The notes under the pieces were generated by a model. It searched no databases and was not told the DNA's origin. It saw only the letters and a program-made list of their open reading frames with translations. The position numbers and the translations under genes are program-made. From Trichobilharzia regenti (taxonomy: Eukaryota; Platyhelminthes; Trematoda; Strigeidida; Schistosomatidae), in NCBI GenBank assembly GCA_944472135.2, contig CALYDD020000426.1:95241-159240 (forward strand): DNA of 64,000 bases. The letters are read 5' to 3'. Of the stretch, positions 9,079-20,136 are shown piece by piece (position 1 is the stretch's first letter; each line of letters opens with the position of its first letter).

Positions 9079-12000
9079 CAAACATCTTATACACACCTAA
9101 TACCAATAGTAATACCATAGATTATCATACTAGTATCTCCCATAGCACGCAATATCTAAACGACCAACTACTCACGAGTGACATTTCACAACCCATCCCT
9201 AACTATCAAATTAAAGAAACCGTCTCTAGTGATCAAAATGTTGTAATTAATGAATCCAATAACGACTGCACATATTCAGTTGATAACCATAGAGTATTTT
9301 ATTATGATATTGCCCATACACTAAAACCACTTCGTCAAAGTCTATCCGTCATCCTCATAAATGCTAGATCAGTTCTTAACAAACATTTAGCATTATGTAC
9401 GTTAGCCTCTATATGCAATCCGTCTCTGATCATGATCACTGAAGCCTGGTGCTCAAGTGACATTGTGGATGGTAGCTTATCAATTGATAAGTACAATCTT
9501 TTTCGAGGGGATAGGGAAACAGGTCGTGGGGGTGGAACACTCATATACGTTAAACAACCCATTTGTGCAACGCATTTTAGTCACCCTATTCTGTCACAAC
9601 TTAATGATTCGGTGTGGGTCGAAATAAAAGTTCTCAGAAGTAAACCTATCCTTATAGGGTGCGTATACCGACCGCCATCATCCAACCGCGAATACGATAA
9701 CGTACTCAGCAACATATTTAGTGTTGCATCCAATCTCCCCTTCAGTTATAATATAATTGGTGGTGACTTCAATTTGCCTGATATATCATGGCGTACACTT
9801 CGTGGACCCTCGAGGTATGATAATCTTCTTAATTCCATCATTACTGGAGGATGGACGCAACACATAAATGTACCCACTAGGTCCAATAACATTCTTGATC
9901 TTATATTCACGATCAACGTAGCACCATCTACAATTCATGTGGGACATGAATTCCCAGGTAGCGATCATAAAATAGTTGCATGTTCGTTTAACATTTCCCC
10001 AGAAACTATACACAGAAACGAAGTTAGTCGGACACCTATAAGACCATACACGCGGGTTGATTGGGACTTGTATCAGGACTTGATTAGATACTCTAATTGG
10101 GATTCCTACTTTACCAATGACTCCTTAGAGGAAGTCCTTAAAAACTTCTATGACAATATACAGTCGGTTAATGATGTCATAGCGCCTGTGAAACTGATTA
10201 AATTCAAAATCCCTCAAGGTGATTTTATTCCAATATCATTAAGAAGAAGTTTGCGGAAGCATTCATTAAGTTACTATAGACATGACGACTTATCGTCGTT
10301 AATCGCTATCAAATCAATCCTCATTAGAATCCATGAGTTAAAAAATCTAAGTCTTAGGAATAAAGAAACGCGGGCAATTCAGTCGCCACATAACACTGGA
10401 GAAATAGCCAAACTCTTCAAAAGTAGGTTAACTAACTCCAAATCAACATATCCAAAAATAATACACCTAGGTGGCATTACTCACGAAAGTGCTGAGGATA
10501 TATGTGAGGTGTTTAGCACGCACTTTGCCAAACTGTACACTCTAGAAAATGACCAGGATATAGATTTCCCTCGTAAAACAGAAAAGTGTCTAAGCGATGT
10601 AGTCTTAAACGCCCAAGAAATCGATAAAGCTATCACAACTCTTAAGCTTACTAATACTCCCGGCCCAGATGGAATGTCTTCCGTCCTCTTAAAAAATGGT
10701 GGAAATGACATGAATCTACTTCTTCTCAAGATATTTTCAACTTCGATAAGGAGTGGAACATATCCAAATAGCTGGAAGAAATCCTACGTTGTACCCATTC
10801 ACAAAACCGGACCTACAGCGGACATAGATAATTACCGCCCCATCAACATTACTTCCGTAGTTTCACGTGTGATGGAAAAGATTGTAAAGAAGCAAATTGT
10901 TCAGTATTTGCTCTCGAATGACTTAATATCCCCTTTCCAATACGGTTTCCTAAATAGAAGATCGTGCATTACGTGCCAGTTAGATTATTTCGACCACATT
11001 ACTGAATGTGTAGACAAAGGTCGTTCGGCAGCAACATTATTTCTAGATGTTAGGAAAGCTTTTGATAAAGTCCCACATAAAAGACTCATACTGAAACTCC
11101 TATCTTATGGAATAAGTGGAAGGCTTCTTGAGTGGATAACTTCTTTTCTTACAGGAAGAGAACAGTTAGTTAAAGTCAACCATCACTTATCAACATCCAA
11201 ACCGATAACCAGCGGCGTGATACAAGGTAGTGTTCTTGGCCCTACCCTATTCATTGTATTCATAAATGATATTGTCTCTATGATCAAGTATGGCAAGCCA
11301 TACCTCTTTGCAGATGACCTCAAAGTTGTCTATGATTTTGACTATAATGATATGAATATTGTTAGTAAAATCCAAGAAGACCTAAATAGTCTATGTAATT
11401 GGAGTGAAAAGTGGCAGTTAACGTTCAATCCAGCTAAGTCTGGGATAACATACTTCGGACGTTGGAAACCTAGCATGTGTCTATACATGTACGGTGACCT
11501 TGTCTCAAACACAAACACAGTCACAGATCTCGGGATAACATACTCAGATCTTACCTTTACTGAACATGCAAATAAGGTGGTATCTGATTGTAAACGTCTA
11601 ACCGGCTTTGTGCTACGCAACTTTTACACTCCAGAAGCCAGATTAGCCATATATAAGATATGCATTCGCCCCAAACTTGAATACTGTGCCCACTTATACA
11701 GTAGCTTCAAGTCGGCAGACAGAAAAAAGTTGAAAGTGTCCAAAGATTCCTTACGAAACGCATATTAGGCTATGGTCAGCAAATAGAATACCTTGACAGA
11801 TGTATTCGACTGGACTTAGAGCCCTTATGGTTAAGGAGAGTGAAGTGCAATTTATTTCTCTTATTCAAAGTTATAAGAAAGCACTGTAACAGTAACTCGT
11901 CCATAACCTGGGCTAATCCTAAATCGTATGGACTACGCAACCACAACTACCTTCTCAAGGTTAACACCCATAAACTCAACACTAGAGCTAACTTCTTCAC

Positions 12001-12139
12001 CATTAAATATTGCAAACTTTGGAACCAACTACCCTCTGAGATAAGATCCTGTGAAAGGCCTGACAGTTTCAAAAGGAGCCTAGAAAAACATATAAACATG
12101 TCCACCCTAGCCCGCCTCAAAGATCTCAACTGCTGGTAG
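8946..12139 (+). pseudogene. Element B ORF2: APE endonuclease / reverse transcriptase, one frameshift
   Basis: The frame is open from 8946, just after a TGA, but the first in-frame ATG is 9432, which lies beyond the first endonuclease motif (INARSVLNK, about 9355). Translation may therefore start without AUG or by coupling to ORF1. Endonuclease motifs are TEAW, RGGGTLIYV, GGDFNLPDISW and GSDHKI. RT motifs are YRPINITSVVSRVMEK, LFLDVRKAFDKVPH, SGVIQGSVLGP and the catalytic FADD. A one-base loss near 11735-11745, after a run of six A, ends this frame at 11768. The C-terminal part continues in another frame at about 11770-12139 (conserved KLWNQLP..IR motif). The inverted copy is also shifted here, by a different base loss. 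A consensus error is possible. Confidence 0.8.
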
Positions 12140-13880
12140 AGTGGAGAGACAATGGCTTTTCAATATTTAACTACGGAAAGTACACTAGTCCCAATACCAA
12201 TATAATAACACTTAGTAATTATGTAGGTTCAATACTTGAAATTCGATTGTCATTAAAATACTTAAAATGATTAAAATAGCTATGCGGCAAGTGTTCTCTT
12301 GCTTTACCATGCTTGTTTCCCTTATAACACTCAGTTATTGAGCCTAATGTATTCTTTGATAATACGAATTATGACACTGACTATGCTCTTATTATACATA
12401 GATTGATTTACTTTACGATTACCTGTAGTACTAACTACCCTTCTGTAGTATTGTTAAACAAATGCTGAAATTTTGTTGGTTCTGTTAATATCTTTTTATA
12501 ATATGTTTAGACACGTTACTTTGCAATGTCAGATGTCTACTATATACAAGACTGTCATGATAATTTAGTACACTAAGTCCTGCCAACCGACCTTACCTTC
12601 AGTTCATACTACCTATATTGATCCCTAACTATATTGTTCTGCTGAATCTTGCTTCACTATTCACAAAACCTATTCTTTTTATTCTTTAAGGTTCTAACTT
12701 CTTGTAAAGTAATCTGTTCATTAGGACGCATGCATACATATATAATGTTCATAAAGATGTACGCGGAGACCTATTGGAAGCACTCATTAAGAAAGCTAGG
12801 GAGATGGAATATGAGGTACGAACATGTCTGGTACCAAGCAATTTATTTGCAGTAGCCATAATAATCATAGTCTCAGAGCTTAACATCAAAAAAGGAGGGA
12901 GGGTGGCGTTAGCTGATCAGTAGATATGGTGGGGGTCACTAAGGTGAATCGCCCCATTCTGCAGGAACAGCAATACACAAATTAAAGGCTCGAGATATTT
13001 CTGATTTTTATGAGGGCTTAGATCTTTATCTTGAAAAAGATAATAATGAACGCCTTGACAGATCATGCTTCTACCTCTAAATATATACTACTCGCCCAGC
13101 CTATTGTTGAGATGCGACCATGTGGGATGTGCACAGTTTTATGGGGCATCTTATAAACTAACTTGCTGTCCATTGACTGATCTTTAAATACCACTTCACA
13201 ATGTCTTATCTCATTCATTTTCCAATAACGTCTTTACTTGATCCTCATTATATTCCACTAAACCTAACATTTTACAGCTCTTTATGACTTATTATATTCC
13301 TACTCTCTGAAGGGTACGGTTGTACATTAAATGCACAAAAAGGTATAAAACAAAAACAACTGGCACAACTGAGGATAAATGTATTAAAACCAAAATTGGA
13401 CATCATGATAGTACGAGGTATATGTGTTGCATTATACATTGCAAATGAACGTTGTCAGCCTAGGGAGTTTTCTTTATTAATGCATTTATTAATGATACTT
13501 GCACTTACCTATTTCATTACAATTTAATGATTCACCTCAGCACTTTTACTTTTCTAAAACAGCTTTCAATCCCTTGTAAACGTTGTACTTACCTCAATAT
13601 TGGTTGGTTATCGTATGCCGACAACCACGGGATGAAAACGAAACGAAGTCGATTTTCCCGCTCAACCTGGAGGACAATTGTACAATTCAATAACTATACA
13701 GCCTAGTTCAGACAATGTGTATTTATATATATATCAAATATTTAACTGTTGAAACATTATTAACTTGTAGACAATCTACGATTTGATATTATATCATACT
13801 TGATCGTGCCTGTAAAAATGGCATGCATTTTCATGTAAATTTATATGTTTATATGAGAATATACATTATTATTATTATTA
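12140..13880 (+). other. 3' UTR and (ATT)n tail of element B
   Basis: A 1.74-kb untranslated region with no convincing ORF. It includes a G-rich block GGAGGGAGGGTGGCG (about 12893), the 3'-end motif GCCTGTAAAAATGGCATGC (about 13806) and ATGAGAATATAC just before the (ATT)n tail. The same end occurs in the other B fragments, and ATGAGAATATAC also ends element E. This probably is the RT recognition end. Confidence 0.75.
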
Positions 13881-16185
13881 TTAATCAATAAGATATCTGA
13901 ACTAAGGACATTACTATTAGTCGCCAGGCCTACTGTAGCTCTGATTACTGAGTCATGGTGCTCATCCTCTGTACTTGATGTGCATATAGGTATCGATGAT
14001 TACACTGTACACCGTGCAAACAGAGATTGCAAGCGTGGTGGGGGATGTGTCATATATATACAATGCTCATTTGTAGTCAGTAAGGTGGAAGATGAAATAA
14101 TGAATAATGTACCTGACTCACTCTGGGTTGTCTTACATGGAGATAAGTACAAACTTCTCATAGGCTGTGTTTATCGAGCACCAAGCGCAACAAAAGAAAC
14201 TGATGCGTTATTAGCTAAATCGTTTGCACACGCCTCTTTGTTTAGTGCTAATTACAAAATAATTTCAGGGGATTTCAATCTTCCAGAAGTCAATTGGCTA
14301 ACAAGTTCCGGCCCCCAACGCTTCGACGAATTACTTGCCATTATCGACTGTTATGGATGGCAACAATACGTCCAGACGCCTACTCGTGGTGACAACACGT
14401 TGGACCTTGTTTTTTGTCATGACACAATCCCAGTACCCACGTATGTTGGTAATAGATTTTCCAGTGGTGACCATAGAATGGTACTCTGCTCTCTGCCTTT
14501 CTCACCAGTAAATACAAGAAACAAACAAGATTCAGGAGGCACAATATGTCGTAGTTACAAATATACGGACTGGGGATTAGTCCAAGAACTTATTCAACTC
14601 TGTCAATGGGATGACTATTTTACCACTGACTCCCTGGAGGCCGTAGTAACCCTGTTTTACAGGAATGTTACCCTTTGTCTAGATACTGTTGCTCCAAAGA
14701 AAATAGTGAAATTAAGTAGACACTGAGCTGAATATATTCCAAGGGCACACCGTAATAAGTTAAGGAAGCTGAAGAAACAGTACTATTCCACCAAGGATAT
14801 ATCACTATTGCTCTCAATCCACGAGTCTCTTGAATCTATCAAGCGCCTGCGCTCTCAAAAGGACCTCGACGAAGAGTTAACGGCACTTGAAAGTACCTCC
14901 AAAGTTTGTAACTTAACAGTACTTCTTAAAAAACGAATGCAGTCGGCGAGGGAAATCCCCTACTTACTTCACGACAAAGTAATCTACAATGAGCCTGCCA
15001 CTATCTGTGAACTTTTCAGTGATTGGTTTGCAAACTTTAGTTTAGAAACACATATGCCTGGTGAAACCGCCCCCGTTACTAGCTCTTCCCTTGAAAGAAT
15101 TGTGTTCACTAATCAACTAATAGTACAAGCAATTAAAAGCCTTAAACCTTCCACTAGTAGGGGACCCGATGGCCTCGCTTCGATAATTTTCAAAAACAGT
15201 GGGTGTGATATACCCTTGTTACTTCTTAAATTCTTCTCAATATCTATGGACACTGGCACTTACCCTAGTGAGTGGAAAACTAGCTTCATAATTCCACATT
15301 ACAAATCTGGTGATAAGGCAAACGTCCGCAATTACAGACCCATAAATATAACCCCAGTTATCTCACGAATCATGGAGAAAGTTGTAAAAGATCAATTGTC
15401 AGACTACCTAATTAGGGAAGATCTTGTTACAAGGTCTCAACACGGATTTCTCAAAAATAGATCCTGCGTTACTTGCCACTTCGACTTTTTCAACTGCATC
15501 ACTAGTAGTCGCGAAGCACGTAAGCTAGTCGTTGTTCTCTATTTCGATATATCTAGGGCATTTGACATGGTATCTCACAGTATTCTCTTTGAGAAGCTGT
15601 ACTCTTGTGGAATTCGCAGTCCATTACTTAACTGGTTAAAATCATTTCTAAGCAAAAGGGTACAAATAACCAAAGTTGGATCTGTATTGTCTCATCCTAG
15701 GCAGATCTCAAGTGGGGTTGTGCAAGGTTATGTCCTAGGTTCACTTTTATTTACAGTCTACATTAACAGCATTTGCAAGTGCTTCACCTCATGTAAACCA
15801 TTCCTATATGCTGACGACCTCAAAGTCGTCTACTCCTGCTACACTCATGAATTAAGCGATATGGTTACTAAAATACATCTTGAACTAAGTAGTCTCGCAA
15901 CATGGTGTGCTGAATCCTGTCTAAACTTTAACATTGACAAATGCGGCTGGATTTGTATCGGAAACAGTAACCTTGATTTAACTCTTGAAATAAATGGGCG
16001 AAAACCAGCTAAGCTCAACCCAGTCGTAGATCTCGGTATTAGATACTCTAGTAACCTAACGTTCGCTGAACAGACTGATTATGCCAGACGTAAAACACGA
16101 AGGCTGATAGGATGCATAACACGCAATTTCTTTTGTTGTGAAACTAAGGTTTTATTATACAAAGTATGTGTCTGACCTATCTTTA

Positions 16186-18178
16186 GGTGGGCTCACGCTG
16201 ATCAATTACACTGACAGATTGACAAGTATGCATGCCTTCTGCAACTGCATCTGCATCAATTTGGAATAAAACGTCACGATTGTAACTTATAACATAACTG
16301 ATCGTATCTGTAAAAATAGCTTTCTAATTACCGAATTTGGATATAAGTCAAAAATGAGATTCGGACTTGTACACACCTAAGTTATATTGTGGAATTACTT
16401 CAAGCTATATTTTTTCCCAAGTAATTTTAATCCATTCAAAACGTACTTGGGTTTTTTGTTAATGCGAAGACAGTATTTCTATATTTCATGATGTGCTCCA
16501 TTGAATGACTGGTTATCATATTGTTTCCACAAACCAAAGACAAAAACGTCAGCAACCATGTAATTTAACCATAAACCGAATTTATGGAATTTAAATAATG
16601 CTTATCCATGCCTGTACATTTGGTGTGTCCTACACAGGTAGGAAAAATATGTATTTTATTAAAACATTATTATTGAGTATGATTGCTAATCGTATATGTA
16701 ATTTATCATATCTAATTTATCATATTGATGATGCCTGTAAACTAGCGTCCCTCATGTACAAAATGAGAATATACTACTACTATTTATTCTGCAACTGCAT
16801 CTGCATTCAATTCTAATTCACGTTGTAAGTGTACAGAACCTTTATTCAACTTAGCAGTAGTAGGCATTTCCCCCATTTCATCATTATCAACCAAAGACAA
16901 ATGTGCACTATCATGATCATTATCAAAAATATTCAATTTACTATCATCTATCTGGTCGACTTCACCATTTTCAAACTCTTCAATAACAGCAGTAGATGAT
17001 TTCGGTTCTTCCTCACAAATCCCTAAAGATTTAATACCTTCGCTCTGACTAGTAATACCTTGAAAACTTGTGGAGTCAGAACTCCACTCTGAAGCAATAA
17101 CTCCACTCTGTGACACTCTATTCAACAATGGCTTACCAGTTGCAACTACAGACTTCTTCACCGCGCAATCATCGTCACACAATTCGGAGTCAGACCTTGA
17201 TCTAACATTTAGCTTATCACTGAACTTGCTTACTGGTTCACAGTTCACCTTTGTATGCACCTCTTGCAAACGTGTAAAACACAACCGTGTTTGTCTTGCA
17301 TCTTGCAACTTATCTGTTGAGCATGTACTACGAAACCTGTTGCACTCACTAAGTCTATATGCATTACTGGACATCATGGTGCCTTCTCGATATCCACCTC
17401 TCTGAGGCCTACTCGTCATCAATGATTGCATTTTGATCTCAGACTGCTCTATTCTAGGGTTGAGATTCAATATACTGGCGAACTTGCTCATCGATTGATT
17501 GACACTATCTTTTACTAGTTTCAGGATATCATCAAATTTTGGATCGATATCCTCTTCCTGCATACGGGAGCTTATCTTCACCCACTTCCTTTGCAGTCGA
17601 GTAGGTAGGCGTCTTGCTATTACTTCTAGTGTAAAACTCGAGTTGAGGTCACTCACGCGATTCATCGAAATCATTCCATTCTTGTAAATTAGCAAATTAT
17701 CTAAAAACTCAGTGAGTGCCTGGGAGTCATCCTGTAACTGACCACCATTACCCTCAACAGCCTCGAATAATTTCCCTACAATCATCGAAGGTCTTCCAAA
17801 CCTTTGACGTAGTATGCTCATAGCCTCGTAGTAGCCCTCTTTTGGCTTCATAAACGTACAGCACTGTATAGCTCTTGCAGCATCTCCAGTGCAGTACCTC
17901 ATCAAATACATTAACTTCATTTCATCATTTAATAAAAAAACCACTCAAAATGATCTCAAACTCCTTTACAAATTGTAAATAATCAGCCGGGTTTCCATCG
18001 AAACACCGTGGTCAAATTTAGGGAGTTTGATGTTCCTATTATCCCTGAACGGCGAAACAATAACATCAACCATGTCATGCTTAACGTCAGACACATCGTT
18101 ACAATTAACAGACAAGTCACGATGACTTACTTTCCTGTTTGCATCCAAGACACTCTGTCCCTTCTTTGACCCAGGCAT
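16186..18178 (-). pseudogene. TR-GAG gag-like gene (copy P), BEL/Pao-type, frame-broken
   Basis: Gag-like structural protein of the LTR element; it would form the particle that packages element RNA. The minus-strand reading starts MPGSKKGQSV at 18178. It has the DUF1759-type core: LPKFD..., then after frame changes DYLQFVKEFE, LMYLMRYCTGDAARAI, a RQRFGRP motif, and LTEFLDNLLIY...RRLPTRLQRKW. The frame stops at 17966 and reopens at 17944 to 16784. Two breaks, a 14-nt insert-like stretch and a T7 run, are shared by every copy in the window. C-terminal to the core the sequence is Ser/acidic-rich. The reading continues through the E insertion to 16186, where element C interrupts. No pol follows. 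Confidence 0.75.
16257..16786 (+). mobile_element. Element E, 530-bp insertion in the TR-GAG gag, 20-bp target duplication
   Basis: Flanked by an identical 20-bp sequence (16237-16256 and 16787-16806), the clearest long target duplication in the window. The 3' end (ATGAGAATATAC then TACTACTATT) and a GCCTGTAAA motif match the 3' end of element B, so E is most simply a 5'-truncated copy of a CR1 relative. The translated 72-residue stretch inside is not a recognised protein. Copies are at 19527-20057 (inverted) and 42983-43512 (direct); a diverged relative is at about 62665-62930. Confidence 0.8.
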
Positions 18179-18322
18179 TGTTGAACTTGACCCAATTCCA
18201 AAATTGTTCCAGATATTGCTTGTTCAAAGAGGACTTGACCGGCACCAGGAAATATGAACGGCGACTATCCAAACTTTCACCAACTGTTTGAATCCGCCAG
18301 ATCTGTTTCTATCGTCAGAAAC
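18179..18322 (-). other. TR-GAG leader (between 5' LTR and gag), copy P
   Basis: A 144-bp leader. Directly next to the LTR end (18322) it has a 6-bp stem hairpin, GTTTCTgacgatAGAAAC in gag sense, where a tRNA primer site would be expected. A TGG occurs only about 24 nt further in. The same arrangement is seen at 32231-32248 and 34222-34239. Confidence 0.6.
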
Positions 18323-18680
18323 TGTCAGTCACGTCTCATAAACCGTTAATGCCGAGCTCTTCCTACGGTCGAGCTCACGCTGTTTTTTGAAGTTTCTCAG
18401 AATGTTTTAGTATTAACTGACGAAAATCCGAAACACAAATTGGCGACTCGAGGATTCTTTATTGTAACACCAACATATAAACAATGTTATAACTAAGTTC
18501 TGTGAACAATCATTACAATAATAAATCACAATATTACTTCTGACGGTTTATTGCTGACTTCTTTGTGAACAGCGACCGATGAGACGAAGACTGTCGTTTT
18601 GATGCCTCCACGAAAATTGGGGAAGTTGGTTTTGGGCAAACAAAAATGAATTGATCGTTCAATCTTCAAATCCATTGACA
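18323..18680 (-). repeat. TR-GAG LTR (5' LTR of copy P)
   Basis: 358 bp from TGTCAGTCACG to CCATTGACA, followed by AAGTC (18681-18685). In gag sense it carries an AATAAAG signal at about 60% of its length, fitting an R/U5 boundary. Its U5 side resembles the outer half of the right-arm LTR at 40566-40833. Confidence 0.85.
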
Positions 18681-19003
18681 AAGTCTGTAGTTGCAACTGG
18701 TAAGCCATTGTTGAATAGAGTGTCACAGAGTGGAGTTATTGCTTCAGAGTGGAGTTCTGACTCCACAAGTTTTCAAGGTATTACTAGTCAGAGCGAAGGT
18801 ATTAAATCTTTAGGGATTTGTGAGGAAGAACCGAAATCATCTACTTCTGTTATTGAAGAGTTTGAAAATGGTGAAGTCGACCAGATAGATGATAGTAAAT
18901 TGAATATTTTTGATAATGATCATGATAGTGCACATTTGTCTTTGGTTGATAATGATGAAATGGGGGGAATGCCTACTACTGCTAAGTTGATTAAAGGTTC
19001 TAA

Positions 19004-19469
19004 ATAATAATAATAATAATTTATTTTCATGTAAACATAAATTTACATGAAAATGCATGCCATTTTTACAGGCACGATCAAGTATGCTATAATGTCAAAT
19101 CTTAAATTGTCTACAAGTTAATAATGTTTCAACAGTTAAATATTTGATACATATATATAAATACACTCATTGTCTGAACTAGGCCGTATAGTTATTGAAT
19201 TGTACAGTTGTCCTCCAGGTTGAGCGGAAAAATGGACTTCGTTTCATTTTCATCCCGTGGTTGTAGGCATACGATAACCAACCAATGTTGAGGTAAGTAC
19301 AACGTTTACAAGAGATTGGAAGCTGTTTTAGAAAAGTTAAAGTGCTAAGGTGTAACATTAAAGTGTAATAGATTAAGTGAGTGAAATATATCATAAATAA
19401 ACACATTTATATAGAAAACAGAATGGGGAAGTAATTAATTCTTAGGCCGACAACGTTCATTTGCAATGT
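19004..19469 (-). mobile_element. 5'-truncated element B fragment (3' end only)
   Basis: Minus-strand match to the last about 450 bp of B, starting with the reverse of its (ATT)n tail (AATAATAATAAT at about 19005) and containing the reversed GCCTGTAAAAATGGC motif. It splits the gag fragment and is the main reason the two arms of the inner palindrome are out of register by about 470 bp. No clear target duplication beyond 2-4 bp. Confidence 0.75.
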
Positions 19470-19526
19470 ATAATAACTGTACAACTACAACGTGAAGTAG
19501 AATTGAATGCAGATGCAGTTGCAGAA

Positions 19527-20057
19527 TAAATAGTAGTAGTATATTCTCATTTTGTACATGAGGGACGCTAGTTTACAGGCATCATCAATATGATAAATTA
19601 GATATGATAAATTACATATACGATTAGCAATCATACTCAATAATAATGTTTTAATAAAATACATATTTTTTCCTACCTGTGTAGGACACACCAAATGTAC
19701 AGGCATGGATAAGCATTATTTAAATTCCATAAATTCGGTTTATGGTTAAATTACATGGTTGCTGACGTTTTTGTCTTTGGTTTGTGGAAACAATATGATA
19801 ACCAGTCATTCAATGGAGCACATCATGAAATATAGAAATACTGTCTTCGCATTAACAAAAAACCCAAGTACGTTTTGAATGGATTAAAATTACTTGGGAA
19901 AAAATATAGCTTGAAGTAATTCCACAATATAACTTAGGTGTGTACAAGTCCGAATCTCATTTTTGACTTATATCCAAATTCGGTAATAAGAAAGCTATTT
20001 TTACAGATACGATCAGTTATGTTATAAGTTACAATCGTGACGTTTTATTCCAAATTG
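19527..20057 (-). mobile_element. Element E, inverted copy
   Basis: Reverse complement of 16257-16786 with the same 20-bp flanks (19507-19526 and 20058-20077). It is carried by the inverted duplication rather than by a separate insertion. Confidence 0.8.
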
Positions 20058-20136
20058 ATGCAGATGCAGTTGCAGAAGGCATGCATACTTGTCAATCTGT
20101 CAGTGTAATTGATCAGCGTGAGCCCACCTAAAGATA

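Larger units (their letters stand above)
6965..13880 (+). mobile_element. CR1-like non-LTR retrotransposon B, full length (6.9 kb)
   Basis: B is inserted in C ORF2. The flanking sequence TTAAT occurs at both ends (6960-6964 and 13881-13885); because the tail is (ATT)n, part of this match may be tail. Parts in order: 5' UTR 6965-7323, ORF1 7324-9078, ORF2 about 8946-12139, 3' UTR 12140-13863, (ATT)n. Truncated copies of its 3' end recur at 19004-19469, 51821-52807 and, diverged, near 63.7 kb. A 5'-truncated inverted copy is at 22436-28498. Confidence 0.9.
6777..16175 (+). pseudogene. Element C ORF2 (left copy): endonuclease-RT split by element B
   Basis: ORF2 begins at ATG 6777 inside the end of ORF1. 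It reaches the endonuclease motif INARSL at about 6960, is cut by element B, and resumes at 13886 (KISELRTLLL...). Endonuclease motifs are TESW, RGGGCVIYI, SGDFNLPEVNW and SGDHRM. An in-frame TGA at 14724-14726 follows KLSRH; reading continues open from 14727 to 16175 through the RT: YRPINITPVISRIMEK, YFDISRAFDM, SSGVVQGYVLGSLL and the catalytic YADDLK. The RT thumb and 3' end are missing after YKVCV. The TGA is present in all four copies of this stretch here. All three breaks make it non-coding as it stands. Confidence 0.8.
1734..16185 (+). mobile_element. CR1-like non-LTR retrotransposon C (left copy), interrupted and 3'-incomplete
   Basis: Element C has ORF1 (from 1830), then an APE endonuclease and reverse transcriptase ORF2. 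It is interrupted by a solo TR-GAG LTR (3168-6715) and by element B (6965-13880). After removal of those inserts, ORF1 and ORF2 read on across each junction. The RT stops at residues YKVCV near 16175 and the expected C-terminal region and 3' tail are missing. C lies inside TR-GAG copy P. A 51-bp near-identical sequence occurs at both edges (1683-1733 and 16186-16235), like a long target duplication. Confidence 0.75.
30..18680 (-). mobile_element. TR-GAG LTR element, copy P (left), host of the nested insertions
   Basis: This is a minus-strand element with its 5' LTR at 18323-18680, leader at 18179-18322, gag at about 18178-16186, 3' internal part at 1733-397 and 3' LTR at about 396-30. CR1-like element C (1734-16185) splits it. 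The gag reading continues across C: residues around HTC..VSVIDQR occur on both sides, as they do uninterrupted in the copy at 29058-32576. No protease, RT or integrase is seen in any copy, so it would depend on enzymes from another element. The right flank is AAGTC at 18681. The left flank does not match that, but the right-arm copy of its 3' LTR is followed by GACTT (40834), the complement. P therefore probably inserted once at AAGTC and its ends were later separated by inverted duplication. Confidence 0.75.
18681..20136 (+). pseudogene. TR-GAG gag fragment, plus strand, with two insertions
   Basis: 18684-19003 translates as the acidic C-terminal gag segment (SVVATGKPLLNRVSQS...) and is the inverted match of 16845-17155. 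It is cut by a B 3' fragment (19004-19469), resumes as ACAACGTGAAGTAGAATT at about 19485, contains the inverted E copy (19527-20057) and ends at the junction with element C RT near 20137. It lies outside the AAGTC edge of copy P, so it is either the element that P landed in or the returning arm of the palindrome. Confidence 0.6.

Noticed and set aside
16598..16816. 72-codon frame inside element E
   Set aside because: Non-coding 3'-end sequence of a truncated element; the frame differs in the inverted copy.
16784..17944. Considering the gag frame as a host gene
   Set aside because: DUF1759-like core, LTRs with target duplications and multiple copies show it is retroelement gag.
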